A DNA stretch of 64,000 nt from Hippopus hippopus (lineage: Eukaryota; Mollusca; Bivalvia; Cardiida; Cardiidae), in assembly GCA_946811185.2 (NCBI GenBank), contig OX328111.1, forward strand, positions 40,288,388 to 40,352,387, written 5' to 3'. The notes below the pieces were generated by a model. That model saw only the letters and a program-made list of their open reading frames with translations. It was not told the DNA's origin and searched no databases. How positions within the stretch are numbered: the stretch's first letter is position 1; the number at the start of each line of letters is the position of its first letter. Below are positions 43,507 to 55,600 of this stretch, in pieces. The translations under genes and the position numbers were made by a program.

Positions 43507-44268
43507 ATGGGGAAATCTATTAAAGCGCGGATGAAACGATTGCTGTGCTGTTACGCAGGCGAAAATGAATCCCAGGATCCACCGGTACTGCACGGAAACT
43601 CGGAGAGACCCTACTCGACCATCAAAGAACCAGGACAACTAGCCAACAATAACATGACATTATGCGCCGTGACCATGCTGCATCGAAATACCCCTGATAA
43701 TGTTAAACACCCGAAAAGAGGAGTAACAAAATCCAATCACCGTGGCACAACGGTACAAATGGAGGAAACGTCAAGAAATGGCGAATATTCAGACAAAGCG
43801 AGGCCTAATGACTTTAAAAAGTGTTTCACAACAGGTATAGGGCAAAAGACATCAATTTCTGTCTTAGATATAAACAAGATTGAAAGAAATAAATTAATCA
43901 CCGGTTCACCCTCTATTGTTGTAGATTCTTTCATAGCAGCCAGAAAGGTAACCTTTCCGTGTTTCAATCAAACGTCTCTTACCCATCAAGGAAGGCGTTA
44001 CGACTGGAGTGTGGTCAATTCGTGGAGCAGACATAGGGCCGAGTCATCCGAAATCGGAGCTACGCTGCCTTTACTCTATGCAAACATCAACTTGGATATA
44101 CATGTAGTAGAAACGCGCAACAGTAACTTTAGAAAGAGTTTGCTGAAATCGAGTTTTAAAACGAACAGAAAGAGCACAATGTCGTCATCGAGCCTTGACA
44201 CACGTGACCCAGCAGTTAGACCAAAAGCAGCTCGTCAGATGAGAACAAAACATTGTTTTACAGAATGA
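43507..44268 (+). CDS. Uncharacterised 253-aa single-exon protein
   Basis: The longest uninterrupted frame in the window, from ATG at 43507 (G at -3, G at +4) to TGA. Not recognised. The N-terminus MGKSIKARMKRLLCCYAGE combines Gly2, a basic cluster and a CC pair, which suggests membrane anchoring by acylation, although residue 6 is Lys rather than the usual small residue for myristoylation. The rest is basic and polar with no membrane span, ending in a Ser-rich segment (STMSSSSLD) and RQMRTKHCFTE. A possible acceptor (ctctgtag at about 43469) could join a 5' UTR exon. It sits between the TMED6-like gene and the AGTRAP homologue. It is too long to be chance in AT-rich DNA, but it could belong to an unknown mobile element or be one exon of a larger gene. 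Confidence 0.5.
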   Translation: MGKSIKARMKRLLCCYAGENESQDPPVLHGNSERPYSTIKEPGQLANNNMTLCAVTMLHRNTPDNVKHPKRGVTKSNHRGTTVQMEETSRNGEYSDKARPNDFKKCFTTGIGQKTSISVLDINKIERNKLITGSPSIVVDSFIAARKVTFPCFNQTSLTHQGRRYDWSVVNSWSRHRAESSEIGATLPLLYANINLDIHVVETRNSNFRKSLLKSSFKTNRKSTMSSSSLDTRDPAVRPKAARQMRTKHCFTE

Positions 44269-44389
44269 TAATTTTAACTTTTGTGCAGGATTTGTTTTGT
44301 CCAAGATTTGTTACAGGGTGATTAGATAGCCTGACACTAGCCTTAGAAAAGCTAGAAGATGCAAAATCGTTATGCTCATAGTGAAACTG

Positions 44390-44826
44390 AAACCTTTATC
44401 AGCCGAAAAAAGTTGGACTCGCCCAAATTGAATGCATTTTGTCGACAACTTTAAATGTTATGGTCTGCAATACGCGAACAGGGGGTATTCGGACATTTGC
44501 GTAAACTGTCATCTCGGATCAGCCTGCGCAGTCCGCGAAGACTAATCCGAAACGACACTTCCCGTTTTTATGTAATTTTCTATTTTGCGCAAGTCTACTT
44601 TAAGACAAAATCTAATGTTGTCGTAAAGTGCCGTCTCGGATTAGCCTGCGCGGATTGCGCAGGCAGATCCGAGACGACACTTTACGCAAATGTCCGAATA
44701 CCCATTTTCGTGTGTTGCATGCCAAATTATGGCTTAAATGATGGTGGAAAGGAGAAAATGCTGGTTACCCACAATGTTTCCAAAATCCGTTGTCGTATGG
44801 TTCTTTAAAACGCGGTAAAGGGTTAA
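44390..44826. repeat. B-family MITE split by a D-family MITE
   Basis: B left half (cgcccaaattgaatgcattt, to about 44458); B right half resumes at gaaaggagaaaatgctggtt and ends aaagggTTAA at 44826. D fills the gap. Confidence 0.6.
44458..44733. repeat. D-family MITE, complete copy
   Basis: Ends tatggtctgcaatacgcgaa and ttttcgtgtgttgcatgcca; two palindromes, catctcggatcagcctgcgc and ctcggattagcctgcgcgga. Confidence 0.7.
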
Positions 44827-44929
44827 CTCTGTCTGCAGAAACACTTTAGATCCTGGCGAAACAATTTCATCATACACATTTAGGCCTATAATCTCTTTTC
44901 AAACAATAAAGGATCTTGGCAATGGCGAT

Positions 44930-45130
44930 CTCTCTCTCTCTCTCTCTTCCCCCGTCTCTCTTTCGCTTTCTCTCTCTCTCTCTCTCCTCCTTTCTCTTCC
45001 TCTCTGTGTCTGTCTATCTCTCTCTCTCTCTCTCCCCGTCTCTCTCTCGCTTTCTTTCTATCGCTTTCTCTCCCTCTCTCTCTTCCTCTCTGTGTCTTCG
45101 TCCCTCTGTCTTCGTTTCTGTCTCTCTATC
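44930..45130. repeat. (TC)n-rich low-complexity tract
   Basis: Long tctctctctc runs with cc and tg interruptions; the Ser/Leu-rich open frame across it is an artefact. Confidence 0.9.
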
Positions 45131-45289
45131 TTGGATCGCAGTACCTTACTTTATCAGGGAAGTAATTTTTGGCTAACTTGCAAACGGGTTAATCAGTTTC
45201 AAAGCACTAGGTTGCTTATAAAATGCAACAATCATTTGTCGTAACACATCAGTGTTCAAATTTTAAAAGCGAACGCAGTGCTTGGTTTG

Positions 45290-45525
45290 GTTGTAATTTG
45301 TAATGGGGTTTAACGCCACTTTAACAGCTAAGGTCATATCATGGCGGTCGGTGACGCACATGTGTTTCCAGTACTAACACAACTTTCTTTCCAAAGCCAC
45401 CTACTACTTTTCTCACATGCTTCAGCAGAGGTGAGAGGCGAAAATACGCCGGAAAGAAAGTTCGCCTCACAACCACCAGGTCATGAGTCCGACACGCTCA
45501 CCACTGAGCCACCCGGGCGGGCTGC
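45290..45525 (-). repeat. tRNA-derived SINE
   Basis: Tail ttggtttggttgtaatttgt ... ggggtttaacgccacttta, then gtcatatcatggcggtcggt; minus-strand tRNA-like head near gtccgacacgctcaccactg. Confidence 0.6.
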
Positions 45526-45546
45526 TTGGTTTGGTAAAAAGAACCT

Positions 45547-45548
45547 TC

Positions 45549-45580
<32 letters not shown>

Positions 45581-45604
45581 TTCTATCTATCTATCTATCT
45601 ATCC
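45547..45604. repeat. Convergent (GATA)n/(TATC)n palindromic microsatellite
   Basis: agatagatagatagatagat runs directly into ttctatctatctatctatct, forming an inverted repeat of about 28-bp arms. Confidence 0.9.
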
Positions 45605-45607
45605 TTA

Positions 45608-45995
45608 AAATCGAGAATGTACAAAGAAGAGCAACTAATTAAGTTAGTCAAGAGTATCAAAGACCTTACCTATTCAGAAAGATTACGGAAACTAGGTTTA
45701 CCAACATTGGCATTTACTAGTAGAAGGGGGGGGGGTGATGTGATAGAAACATCCAAAATGATGCATGAAATTGATGAAGTTGACAGGCATAGGCTATTTT
45801 CTATAAACTGGAATAAAACTATAGGACATGAATAAAAAATTTTCAAAAAGCAATGCAGAAGTAACATTAGAATGAAATCATTCTCACAGAGAGTTGTGGA
45901 TACATGGAACAGTCTGCCAGTTGAAATTGTCTCAGCCAGAAATGTAAATAGTTTTAAAGCGCTTTTAAGAAGTACTGGGAGAATATTCCTTTAAA
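45608..45995 (+). pseudogene. Non-LTR retrotransposon C-terminal fragment
   Basis: The frame reads SIKDLTYSERLRKLGLPTLA, then RRGGGDVIETSKMMHEID, a stop at 45833, and RMKSFSQRVVDTWNSLPVEI. This order (YxERLxxLGLPSLxxRRxRGDMI ... FFxxRVVxxWNxLP) is the stereotyped C-terminal tail of CR1/Jockey-type ORF2. It lacks RT and endonuclease. It is a 5'-truncated dead insertion starting at the microsatellite. Confidence 0.75.
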
Positions 45996-46589
45996 TTTTC
46001 ACCGTTGTATTTTGCACCGGAAGAGAACAGTTTCAACATGTACAGATGGATCAGAGAGGTTTATGTCTAATTGGATATCCCTAAACAAGGTAAACAAGGT
46101 AGTCTCGCTGTGTCTTCTATCTTTTCACCACCTTTAACAATCACACCACGGTCGATATGTTATTTAAACATCAATATTGGGCTATTCATTCATAAGCGGC
46201 ACAAGGCTTCCTTCAACGATTAGAAATGATATAAGCGAGATAAATCGTACAAATAAAATTTGAATTTATGCTAACGGAGTTACTTACCTCTAAGTAGATA
46301 TCTATAATCTCAAATGTATAATTAATCGGTTAATCACTACTAGTGGTTGTATAGTTTTGTTTAGAAAAAAAAAAATCAGTCTAATTCTATTTGATTTTCA
46401 ATCATCAAAAAATATTACTATGCAATTTTTGTTGGTCTATTTCAATCACAAACGTCTCTTCTGTTAGAGGTATTATTATGACCTTGACATTGAGTCAATA
46501 GCTCGTGATGCTGAGGAACTATAACAAACTATCGATTAGCTGACTTCCTTGTTGTGGTTAAGGTCGAATTAGAAAACGATTTAATAAGC
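45996..46589. other. Region upstream of the AGTRAP homologue
   Basis: AT-rich with no TATA box I would defend. The start ATG at 46590 has A at -3 and G at +4. Any promoter or 5' UTR of the AGTRAP gene should lie here. Confidence 0.3.
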
Positions 46590-46616
46590 ATGGCTATACC
46601 ACAGATCACACTAAAG
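46590..46616 (+). CDS. AGTRAP: AGTRAP exon 1 (nine codons)
   Basis: ATG GCT ATA CCA CAG, then donor gtatct after CTAAAG, phase 0. Encodes MAIPQITLK, matching the family N-terminus residue for residue in length. Strong start context. Confidence 0.8.
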
Positions 46617-49600
46617 GTATCTATATAGCAGGTTATTGTTGTCATTCTTTTTTTCATTATATATTCGGTTCTAAAGATGCTCCTCGTTATACATGCGTGA
46701 GGCTTTTTTTTTGACTAGATCATAACTCGGGTGTATCGTTTTACCGGACATAGTGAATTTAACCTGTGACCCCTTCTCCATCAAACTTGTTCTCAGGTAC
46801 GACCGATCTTTGCAAGTAACTTTGAACCGATTGCAATCTTTTTTAAACGAGTGGCCTTTAGCCGGCTAATGTATTAGTACAGATAACTCCCCAAAGGCGA
46901 TGTTATTTTTTGACTGGACGCTTCTGGGTAGAGAGACGATCAAAACAAAATCAGTTGAAAGCGCCGCACAGATTTTGTGCGCAAGTTTGAACTCTAATAA
47001 TTTTGCATATAGAGCACAAAACTAGGATTTAAACATACCTGTTGCTTGTGTATTTAATAATCCTTGGTTTGAAATACAAATATTTTCAATTTAAGCGCTG
47101 ACCATAAGAGAAAATCATGCAATTTATCTGTTACCGGAGTTGTTTACGTTCCTAAATACACATAAAATGGCCGCCATGCATGATAAATTTTGTCAGTGTT
47201 TTATTATGAGATTTACATGCTATAAACGACTTCTACAAGCTCTTTAGGTAAAGAAAGGTTTAATAATTTGTCTTTGCTCATATTAGTTACTTTAATTTGA
47301 TTACATTTCGCTGCAATACAGATTAAACCGTCGAAACAGAAAGTCAGTATAGTGCTCTATCTTTGCTACCAGAAAACTTACGATGGACTTGAGACGGCAC
47401 GGTGAACAACAGATGTCCAAACATAAAAAAAATCACTGTGGCGTCTCATTATTGAGACTAGCTAATGTACGAGGGCTGTTCGGGAATTCCGTATAATTGT
47501 TTAGTAATTCAATTCCTAAACAAAAATAATAATTAATTTTTACATATTATGATTGTCTAATATGCATCCAATGAATAGTATAAGTATACAAATATATTAT
47601 TAATTAAAAGTGACAAAAAATTCCAATATAAACAACAAAGTAAACACTTCCCTGGCACGCTCAAGGTCACAAATTTACGACATATGCACAACGTCATCAC
47701 TTTTCCACCTAGTCTCCAGCGACCCTCACACATTTTTAAGTACTACAGTCAACCCATTTATCAAATGTCTGAATGTACCATGTATTATCAAATGTTGAAA
47801 TTATCTTCTGGGCTGCTGATTGTAGTTTGCCCACTGTTTCAAAGCGAATCCCGCCGAGCTTGGCCTTCAACTCGGGGAACAATCGGAAGTCACATGGTGC
47901 TAGTTCTGGGCTGTATGGTGGATGCTCTGACAGATTTGGCTTTGCGAGAAGGTGGTTTGTTGACAGTTTTCCACACTGCAGACTGTGCTATAGACTCAGG
48001 ATCATAATGGTATAACCATGTTTTGTCCAGCGTCACGATCCTATCCAAGAAATCCTCACTGTCTTCTGCGTAACGTCTCGAAACTCCTAGGAACAAGATA
48101 CCTGCAGTTTCTTATCATTGTCAGACAGAAGGCGAGGAACCCATCTGGCACTTACTTTTGACATGGGAAGATATCTTGTTAGACAGCTATGTTCCCAGTC
48201 TTCTTGCGACAGCCGGCACAGTCAGCCTATAATCTTCATCTATCATGGCTTGCACCTTGTCGACGTTGCTTGAGCCTATAAAAGCTGGGCGTCCAGATCG
48301 TTTGGGCATTTCAATCGACTCATCACCGTCACTGAACCGTTTGTACCAATTGTACACCAATGGTATACTTATCTTCCTCCTTAACCCAGTCTTGATCATT
48401 TCCCTTGCTTGTATTGGCGTTTTGTCCAGACCAACACAAAGTTTTTGTGCTTCGCGCACTTCCATTTCATTGGTTGACGTCATGTTTATCGCTTGGTTTA
48501 AACAGTTTTCATTCCGAAAAACGAAAGTTTTGAATGAATGGAACGTCCTATGAACACCAAACTTTAAGGAAATGATGTCAACATACTTATGAAACGTCAC
48601 GTCTTTTCACAGAAAATTATTGTGATGATTGAAGCATTTACGCGATGTTTAGTAAAAGCCATTAGCTGACAGCTGTATGTCAAAATCAACCTGCCCCGGT
48701 GTACAGTATGGGGGATGATATTTTGCCCTATAATATTGAAAATAACCGCGTAAATGTATTTTTTTTTGCTGAGTAAGTCCAAAAGGACTGATAGTTTAGC
48801 AATAAGAAATTCTTAATTTCAGAACGTTGGAAAATAGGGCGCGAGATGCTTTTTATACGGAATTCTCGAACAGCCCTCATATATGATATGTTTACACCTG
48901 CCTCCATTACAGAAGAGTCCAGCGTTTTTTTTTCAAGCTTTGGGAATGGGTCCAAAACAGAGCAAATTGTGAAAAAATGAGATGTTTTTTTCCGAAATTT
49001 GGAATTTTCATGATAAACACAAAATCAAGTTATTTATAATGGATACTTTTCAATTACTGGAACTAAAATCAAAGCATTTCGCACCAAAAATTCAAAACAT
49101 TGAAAACAAATTAATGTCTTTAAAGAAAAAAAGTGTCCCTGTTTCTCATGCTGTTGTTAATAGTACTGTCACATTGTAAGTGTGTGAGAGGATTTAAGAG
49201 TCGACTCATGCATTTTATTGATGACCACTGTGTTACATTTGAACCTTGGCTCTATTGAATGTTGGATTTGATATCGATTTCAATTTGGAACGAGCTAATA
49301 GTTGCATCATGATGCTTTCATTATTCATCTTCAACTTGACAGGACTTGTCAGTTCTCTTACGGCCAAGCTCTGTAGGAAGTTTAGAACATGTTGGTTTGA
49401 TTTTCTTTCTATATTATTATTTGCAGTTATGGTTCATTTCGTTGTTTGATAGCTAAAGAAAGAATTTATGCGAATACACATGGTGTTAAGAATTCCAACA
49501 AATTGCGCATTTTTGGCTACACAAAATCATATACAGCACACTGCATTGTATTTGACAATCGCTATGGAGACTGCCGAAACACATACGCTGAATGCCAGCC

Positions 49601-52600
49601 TCTATCAGATAAAGGCTTACATTTGATTATCAAAGACTAGGACCAATTTACTGAAATAAACTGTTGACAGATGTCACATTTTTTTTTTTCGTGGGGGGGG
49701 GGGGGTAATAACTACTTTTGGAAACTCCCTTTTTTTGACCAATTAAATGGCTGATATGTGTATAGTTTGTTACGTATTCTGAACAATTTGGTGGGGGAGT
49801 AATCCACGATGCAAATTTCAGTCTATCACAGTCATTTTGAACACCAACACCCGAGCCTTGCTTTGGAATGGGTCCATTATGCAGTGAGAAACAAAATTTG
49901 TTTTTTGGAATTTTCATGCGCAATTTTGGGAAAACAGTACCATTTTCTGATTGGGAACAGGTACATTTTACCAGCACTTTCTCCTTTTCCCACAATGTTT
50001 TCAAAAGTCATTTTCTCTAGGGGACATTAATACTCTGGATTGTGGGGTAAAGGGTTAAAGAGTAGATCAAGGACATCATAAAAGTTCAGGCATTTTATTA
50101 ATGTGACAGTGTTCCCAAGTTGGCTTTTTATTTCAAGGGTACGCTTACCCCCTGAGCTGTAAATCTGGGGGTAAGATTTCATATTAGAGGGTATTACAAT
50201 AATGGTTCCCATATTGATGATTTGCTGCAAAAAAGTCTGTTATATAAAGATATAAATGTAAATTTACTTCTTAGTCATTAAAAGCTAAAAAGGCAGTCTG
50301 AAGTGACTCTGATCGGACAATGTCAAAGAGACATTTTGTTGTTCCATGGGTTTACGCGTTTTTCATGTCTGTTAATTTCTGGATAGGTATTTCAGCATGA
50401 TTTGACACAAATTTAAGGGTAACAAGTAACTTCAAAACCGGGTCATTTTATACAAGATAAGTTGATAATGGCCTTTTTTGTCCATGTATTTTCTTATGTG
50501 AGGTCGCTTGTGTAACCAATATTTGTCACGTAATATCAATTCTATAGCGTGATTTATGCAATAATTTGTGCGAGTGGGAACACTGTGTGAATGAGAGTTT
50601 CTTTTAGAATTTTTAGAAAAAGTGGCTTCAGCAGTTTGGATAGCTTAAGAGAGCAACCAGAACAGCTGCTGCTTAGTTTTAATTAGAAAAATATTGTGTT
50701 GGTTACAGTAAATAAATTTGGATTTATTAAAATTTTGAGATTTACTTGAAATGGTGGCATACTGAAATATCACGACTTTTTTATTTTTGCTCTTTCTGTT
50801 TTTTAAAAAAAATGCAATTTAGTGCAGTGAATAATGGTTAAATGCATTTTTTTTTTTAATTCTCTTTCCAGGTTTTGGTGTTCTGTCATTTTATCCTTAC
50901 AGTATGGTAAGTCATGTTAAACATAAAGGGACTGTAAACCAGATAAAAAAATGGATAGAAAACAAGAGAAATTACAGAGTATTTTTGTATTTTTACTGTA
51001 AAATTTGCTATTCCATTATCAACAGTGTAGCCGTTTTCATGTAACAACGGATAAATACATTTAAACATGTGCAGTCAAATCTCTGTTGCTTCCATAGCTC
51101 AGTGGTAGAGTCACCAACTATGGTTTTGAAGGTTATGGGTTGGAGACTGACTGGGAGCAATATTTTTTCATCTTTCTTTTTGTTGTTGTTTTTTCCAAAC
51201 TAAGGGTAAGAAGTGATGCCCTTACGATTTTTTCCTACCAAGATTTCAACTTTCTCCACCTCCCCCATCCCCCCCACCAATTACCCGTCCCAAAAATTTG
51301 GGTCAAAATATTGTTGAATGCCCTATTGAAATATATGTTGACCTTGTATTGCATAGAGGACATTCATGGCACTATGGAAGCCCAGCATAGTGCAGGCAAA
51401 CCCAGCAGACATTAAAGTTTTAAAAACTTTTACCATGGTGGCACTGAAATATTCACCAAAGCCTATAGAGAATTTGTTATTTGTCAATGCTACTGACCTT
51501 CAACTTTATATGGTACAATTAAAAAAAAATTTTCGGGTGTGATTTCAGTATATGGTCCATGTAAAAAGTTTCGGGGGGGGGGGGGGGGGGGGGGATCCCT
51601 ACCTACCCTACCTACAGCATCTCGGACCAAAGCCCTAAACAGAGATATTTATTTTTTTGTTAGGCCTTATTATATACCTACAAAATGATCTACCTAAAAT
51701 ACAGACTTTGTAATTTCATACACAACAGACCAGGATACACTTTCAGTATCACTCATATACTCAGTGTAGATTTTTACCTATAACCATTTACTGGCACTCT
51801 GTGTAAAACGTCATCATGTTAACCCTTAGCCTTTACCACACAGTGCCAACTTTTAACGACCCTGGGAAAGAGGCCTTTTGAAAACATTGTGGGAAAAGGA
51901 TAAAATGCTGGGAACCAGCATTTTCTCCTTTTCCCACAATTTTTTCTACCCTATTGTCTGCAAATGCTTTTAACTTGGACACCGCTGAAATTTTGTTGTC
52001 TCGTAAAAGGTTAACAGACTACTTCTTTCTTCACATTTTTATACCCCCGCAAAATGAATGTTTTCGGGGGTATACTGGAATCAGCCTGTCTGTCTGTGTG
52101 TCCGTCTGTGTGTCCGTGTCCCTCTGTGTACAAAATACTAGTAATTACCTGTTTCTGTCAAAGCGTTGGTGGGGTATTAAGTCACATTCAGTGACAGCTC
52201 TAGTTTCTTACTGTCATATCCTAAAAACTTGCAGCTCTGACTTTTTTTTGTTATTTAATTAATTTTGTGATATGAAGGGAACATATTTAATAAAGGGAAC
52301 ATTACCACAATCTGCATTTCTGTGTGGACTGGGCAGGGTCCATATTCACCAACCATTCTTAAGAACATTCTTAGTCTTTTTTCCGAAGATTTTCTAAATT
52401 TGAAAGTAACAGAACTTCTGATTGGCAAACTGTAATGCATACTGATATAATATTCCATTTTCATTGCAGGGCTACTATGAATGCCTTTCTAGGGATCTGC
52501 TATGTTTACATGAACCTATTTGTGTTGAGTCTTGGTGTGTGGAGCATCGTACATCATGAGTCTGCAGATTCTGTTCTTATGGTATGTAACTTTATGTCTT

Positions 52601-55600
52601 CAATGAAAAGTTTCAGCTCCAAGTTCTCTGATTAGCTCTCCTAACGTAATTTGTATAGCACAAATCTTGTAGCACAGGGATGGCGTATTTGATACTATGC
52701 TTCACTAACATTCGGTCTGTTGTTGGGTAAAAGAGAAAGACAAATTGTTTGTTTCTCACCAATGCAAATGACTTTTACATGTACATATACTTCTTTTGAC
52801 AACTTTGAGAGGCTTTAGAAAGGTGTAAGATCAAGTTTCTTTTTACAAGAAAAGAATAAGTAAACAATTGGAAAGCATTGATTGGTACACTGGCTCCCCA
52901 GGTCATGAGATTCTGTTAACATGTTATTTAACAGAAAATTGGTCAAAAAAACCTAGTCTTTAAACCTTTACCAAACAATGCCTTGTTTTAACGACCCTGA
53001 GAAAGAAGGCTTTTGCAAATATTGTGGAAAAAGGAGAAAATGCTGGTAACATTTTCTCTTTTTTCCACTATGTTTTCTTCCCTTTTAACCCTTTACCACA
53101 CAATCCCGACTTTTAACAACCCTGAGAAAGAAAGCTTTTGAAAACATGGTGGGAAAAGGAGAAATGCTGCTAACCAGCATTTTCTCCTTTTCCCACCATG
53201 TTTCCTACCCTTTCCAAATCAAATTTCAATTTTGATTCACATTTATTTTGTTGTCTGCAAATGCTTTCAATTTGGACAAGTCCAAAATTTTGTCGTTTGG
53301 TAAAGAGTTAAAGAGAAAAAACATCCTTTGAACTGTGTTTAATTTGTCGTCTGCATATGCTCTATAGAACATGAATACATGTGCTCACATTGTGTAAAAG
53401 AGAAATTGCCTGTTGAAGTGAAAAGCAATTTCTCTCTCAGTTTTAATGTTTTTGATGGTGGTATGTCAAAAGAGTAAAAAAAGTCAAGTGGATATGGTGA
53501 TTACTTAGAAGCCATCTCTGCAGGGGGATATATAGTATCAGTTTTTGAAAATGTTCTTCACATGCGAAAACAATTAAATTGGCCATGCTGTATAAAAAGC
53601 ATGTTTAATGCTACTGCAAAAAGTAGCAACCCAGGCTTAACCCTTTACCACACGACAAAATTTTAGACCTGTCTGAATCAAAAGCATTATGTAGACACAA
53701 AATTTAACATTGCTAAAATTGTGGAAGATGTCTGATAGGGTAGAAAACATTGTGGGAAAAGGAGAAAATGCTGGTTACCAGCACTTTCTCCTTTTCCCAC
53801 AATGTTTTCAAAAGTCCTGTTTCTCAAGGTCGTCAAAAGTCGGCATTGTGTGGTAAAGGGTTAAACATTTAGCTTTTGGTCAATTTTCTGCATGTCAAAG
53901 TTTACCATGTGATTTAGTTGTTTGTTAGGCAAAAATTGATTTTATATATCAAGAATTATGTGATGACTTTCTTGGTATAATGCATCTCGAAGAAACATGA
54001 AAGGTACATCCTTACAGCCAGAGCGAAAAAATGCTGTTAAAACTTGATCATGTGAAAAAAGGTTCAGAATCTAGTCAGCTGTGTATACATTTATAAATAT
54101 ACCATAATATAATGTAAGGGATAAAGAAATCCATGGGATTTGTCTTCAATTTAAAACCAGAAACAACAACAGTGATTTCTTTGATGGTCACCAGAAAGTG
54201 AAATGCATTTTCTGTGTGTTGTAATCTGTGCAACCGTGCAACCATAAGGGGCAACATCTGGCATAAAGATATGAGATTGATTATAGTTGCATGAAAATAA
54301 AACTTGCTGAAAACAAATTTAGATGCATCTTTAAACCCCCTTTCGCCAGAGCATGACTCATATCTTGCTGCAAGTTTCTTTAAAGATGCCCGTCTACAGC
54401 CGGTGAGCAAAAACGCTGTTAAATTTCAAATAATTTAGAATAGTACAGAAATCAGTCCTTTGTGTAAACATGGATAAATTACTGACTTATATGGTGTACT
54501 TGAAAAAAAGAAACACAGAGATTTGTATTAGAAACCGAAAATTGGTCAGAAGAAAACTGGCTGACGATCGGAGCTGTAAACAATGGCGGTGCGTCACGGA
54601 AATTTATCGTTGGTTTCCGCCTAGAGTCGGATACGGTGTAATTTGCATATATAGGCCGCGACCTCCGTCTGAAAATCGAGGCTGCAACAGAGAAGCCTCC
54701 ATTTTCCTTCGTTTACCTCATTAGACACAGGGCAAAGGTCAAATACAGTCACGTGACAGAATGCATGATCATCATACGAATCTACCTGAGTGTATAACGG
54801 ACATATCGAAATCTTCGATTCAAAAACTGGAAATGACGAGTCTGTTTACATGGAAGGCCGCAACTCAGCGAAATGCATTTTCTATCGACCGTAATCTAAG
54901 CAACCTTGCAACCGTGAGGCGCAATATTTTGCATGAAGATATGAGAATGACTATAGTTTGATAAAATAAAGACAAAATGAGTTAAAACTGGCTGAAAATG
55001 AGTATCAGGGCCTCTTTAACTCTTTACCAAATGGTAAACTTTTAGACTTGTTCAAATTGAAAGGATTTGCAGTTAATGTATAAAATATGGCTGTAAGATG
55101 TGATATGCTCTTGAAAGAGTGAAAATCATTACAGGAAAAGGAGAAAAGGATGGTGATCAGCATTTTCTCCCTTTCCAACAATATTTTCAAAAGGTATATT
55201 CTTCAAGTTCGTTAAAACTATGACTGTTTGTAAAGGATTAACTCTTTCAACATCAAATAAATAAACTTGACCTCTTCCAACAGCTGTAAATACAATTCAT
55301 TTAAACTTACAAAGATTTTGATTGTATAGGCTTTACTTATTAACTCTTTACCAAATAACAAAATTTTAGACTGGTCCAAATTCAAAGCATTTGCAGATGA
55401 CAAAATAAATGTGACTAAAAAATCAAAATTTGTTTTGAGAAGTGTAGAATACATGTGGGATAAGGAGAAAATACTGGCATTTTCTCCTTTTCTGACGATG
55501 TTTTCAAAAGGCTCCTCTGTCAGGGTCATTAAAAGTTGTAATTGTGTAGTAAATGGTTAAGGGGATTGTATACGGTAGATCAAAGATCAGAGTGCACGTT

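Noticed and set aside
44916..45176. Ser/Leu-rich 86-aa frame
   Set aside because: Translation of a (TC)n tract.
48982..49640. Short hydrophobic frames in AGTRAP intron 1
   Set aside because: The AGTRAP coding sequence is already complete in phase without them, and no splice borders fit.
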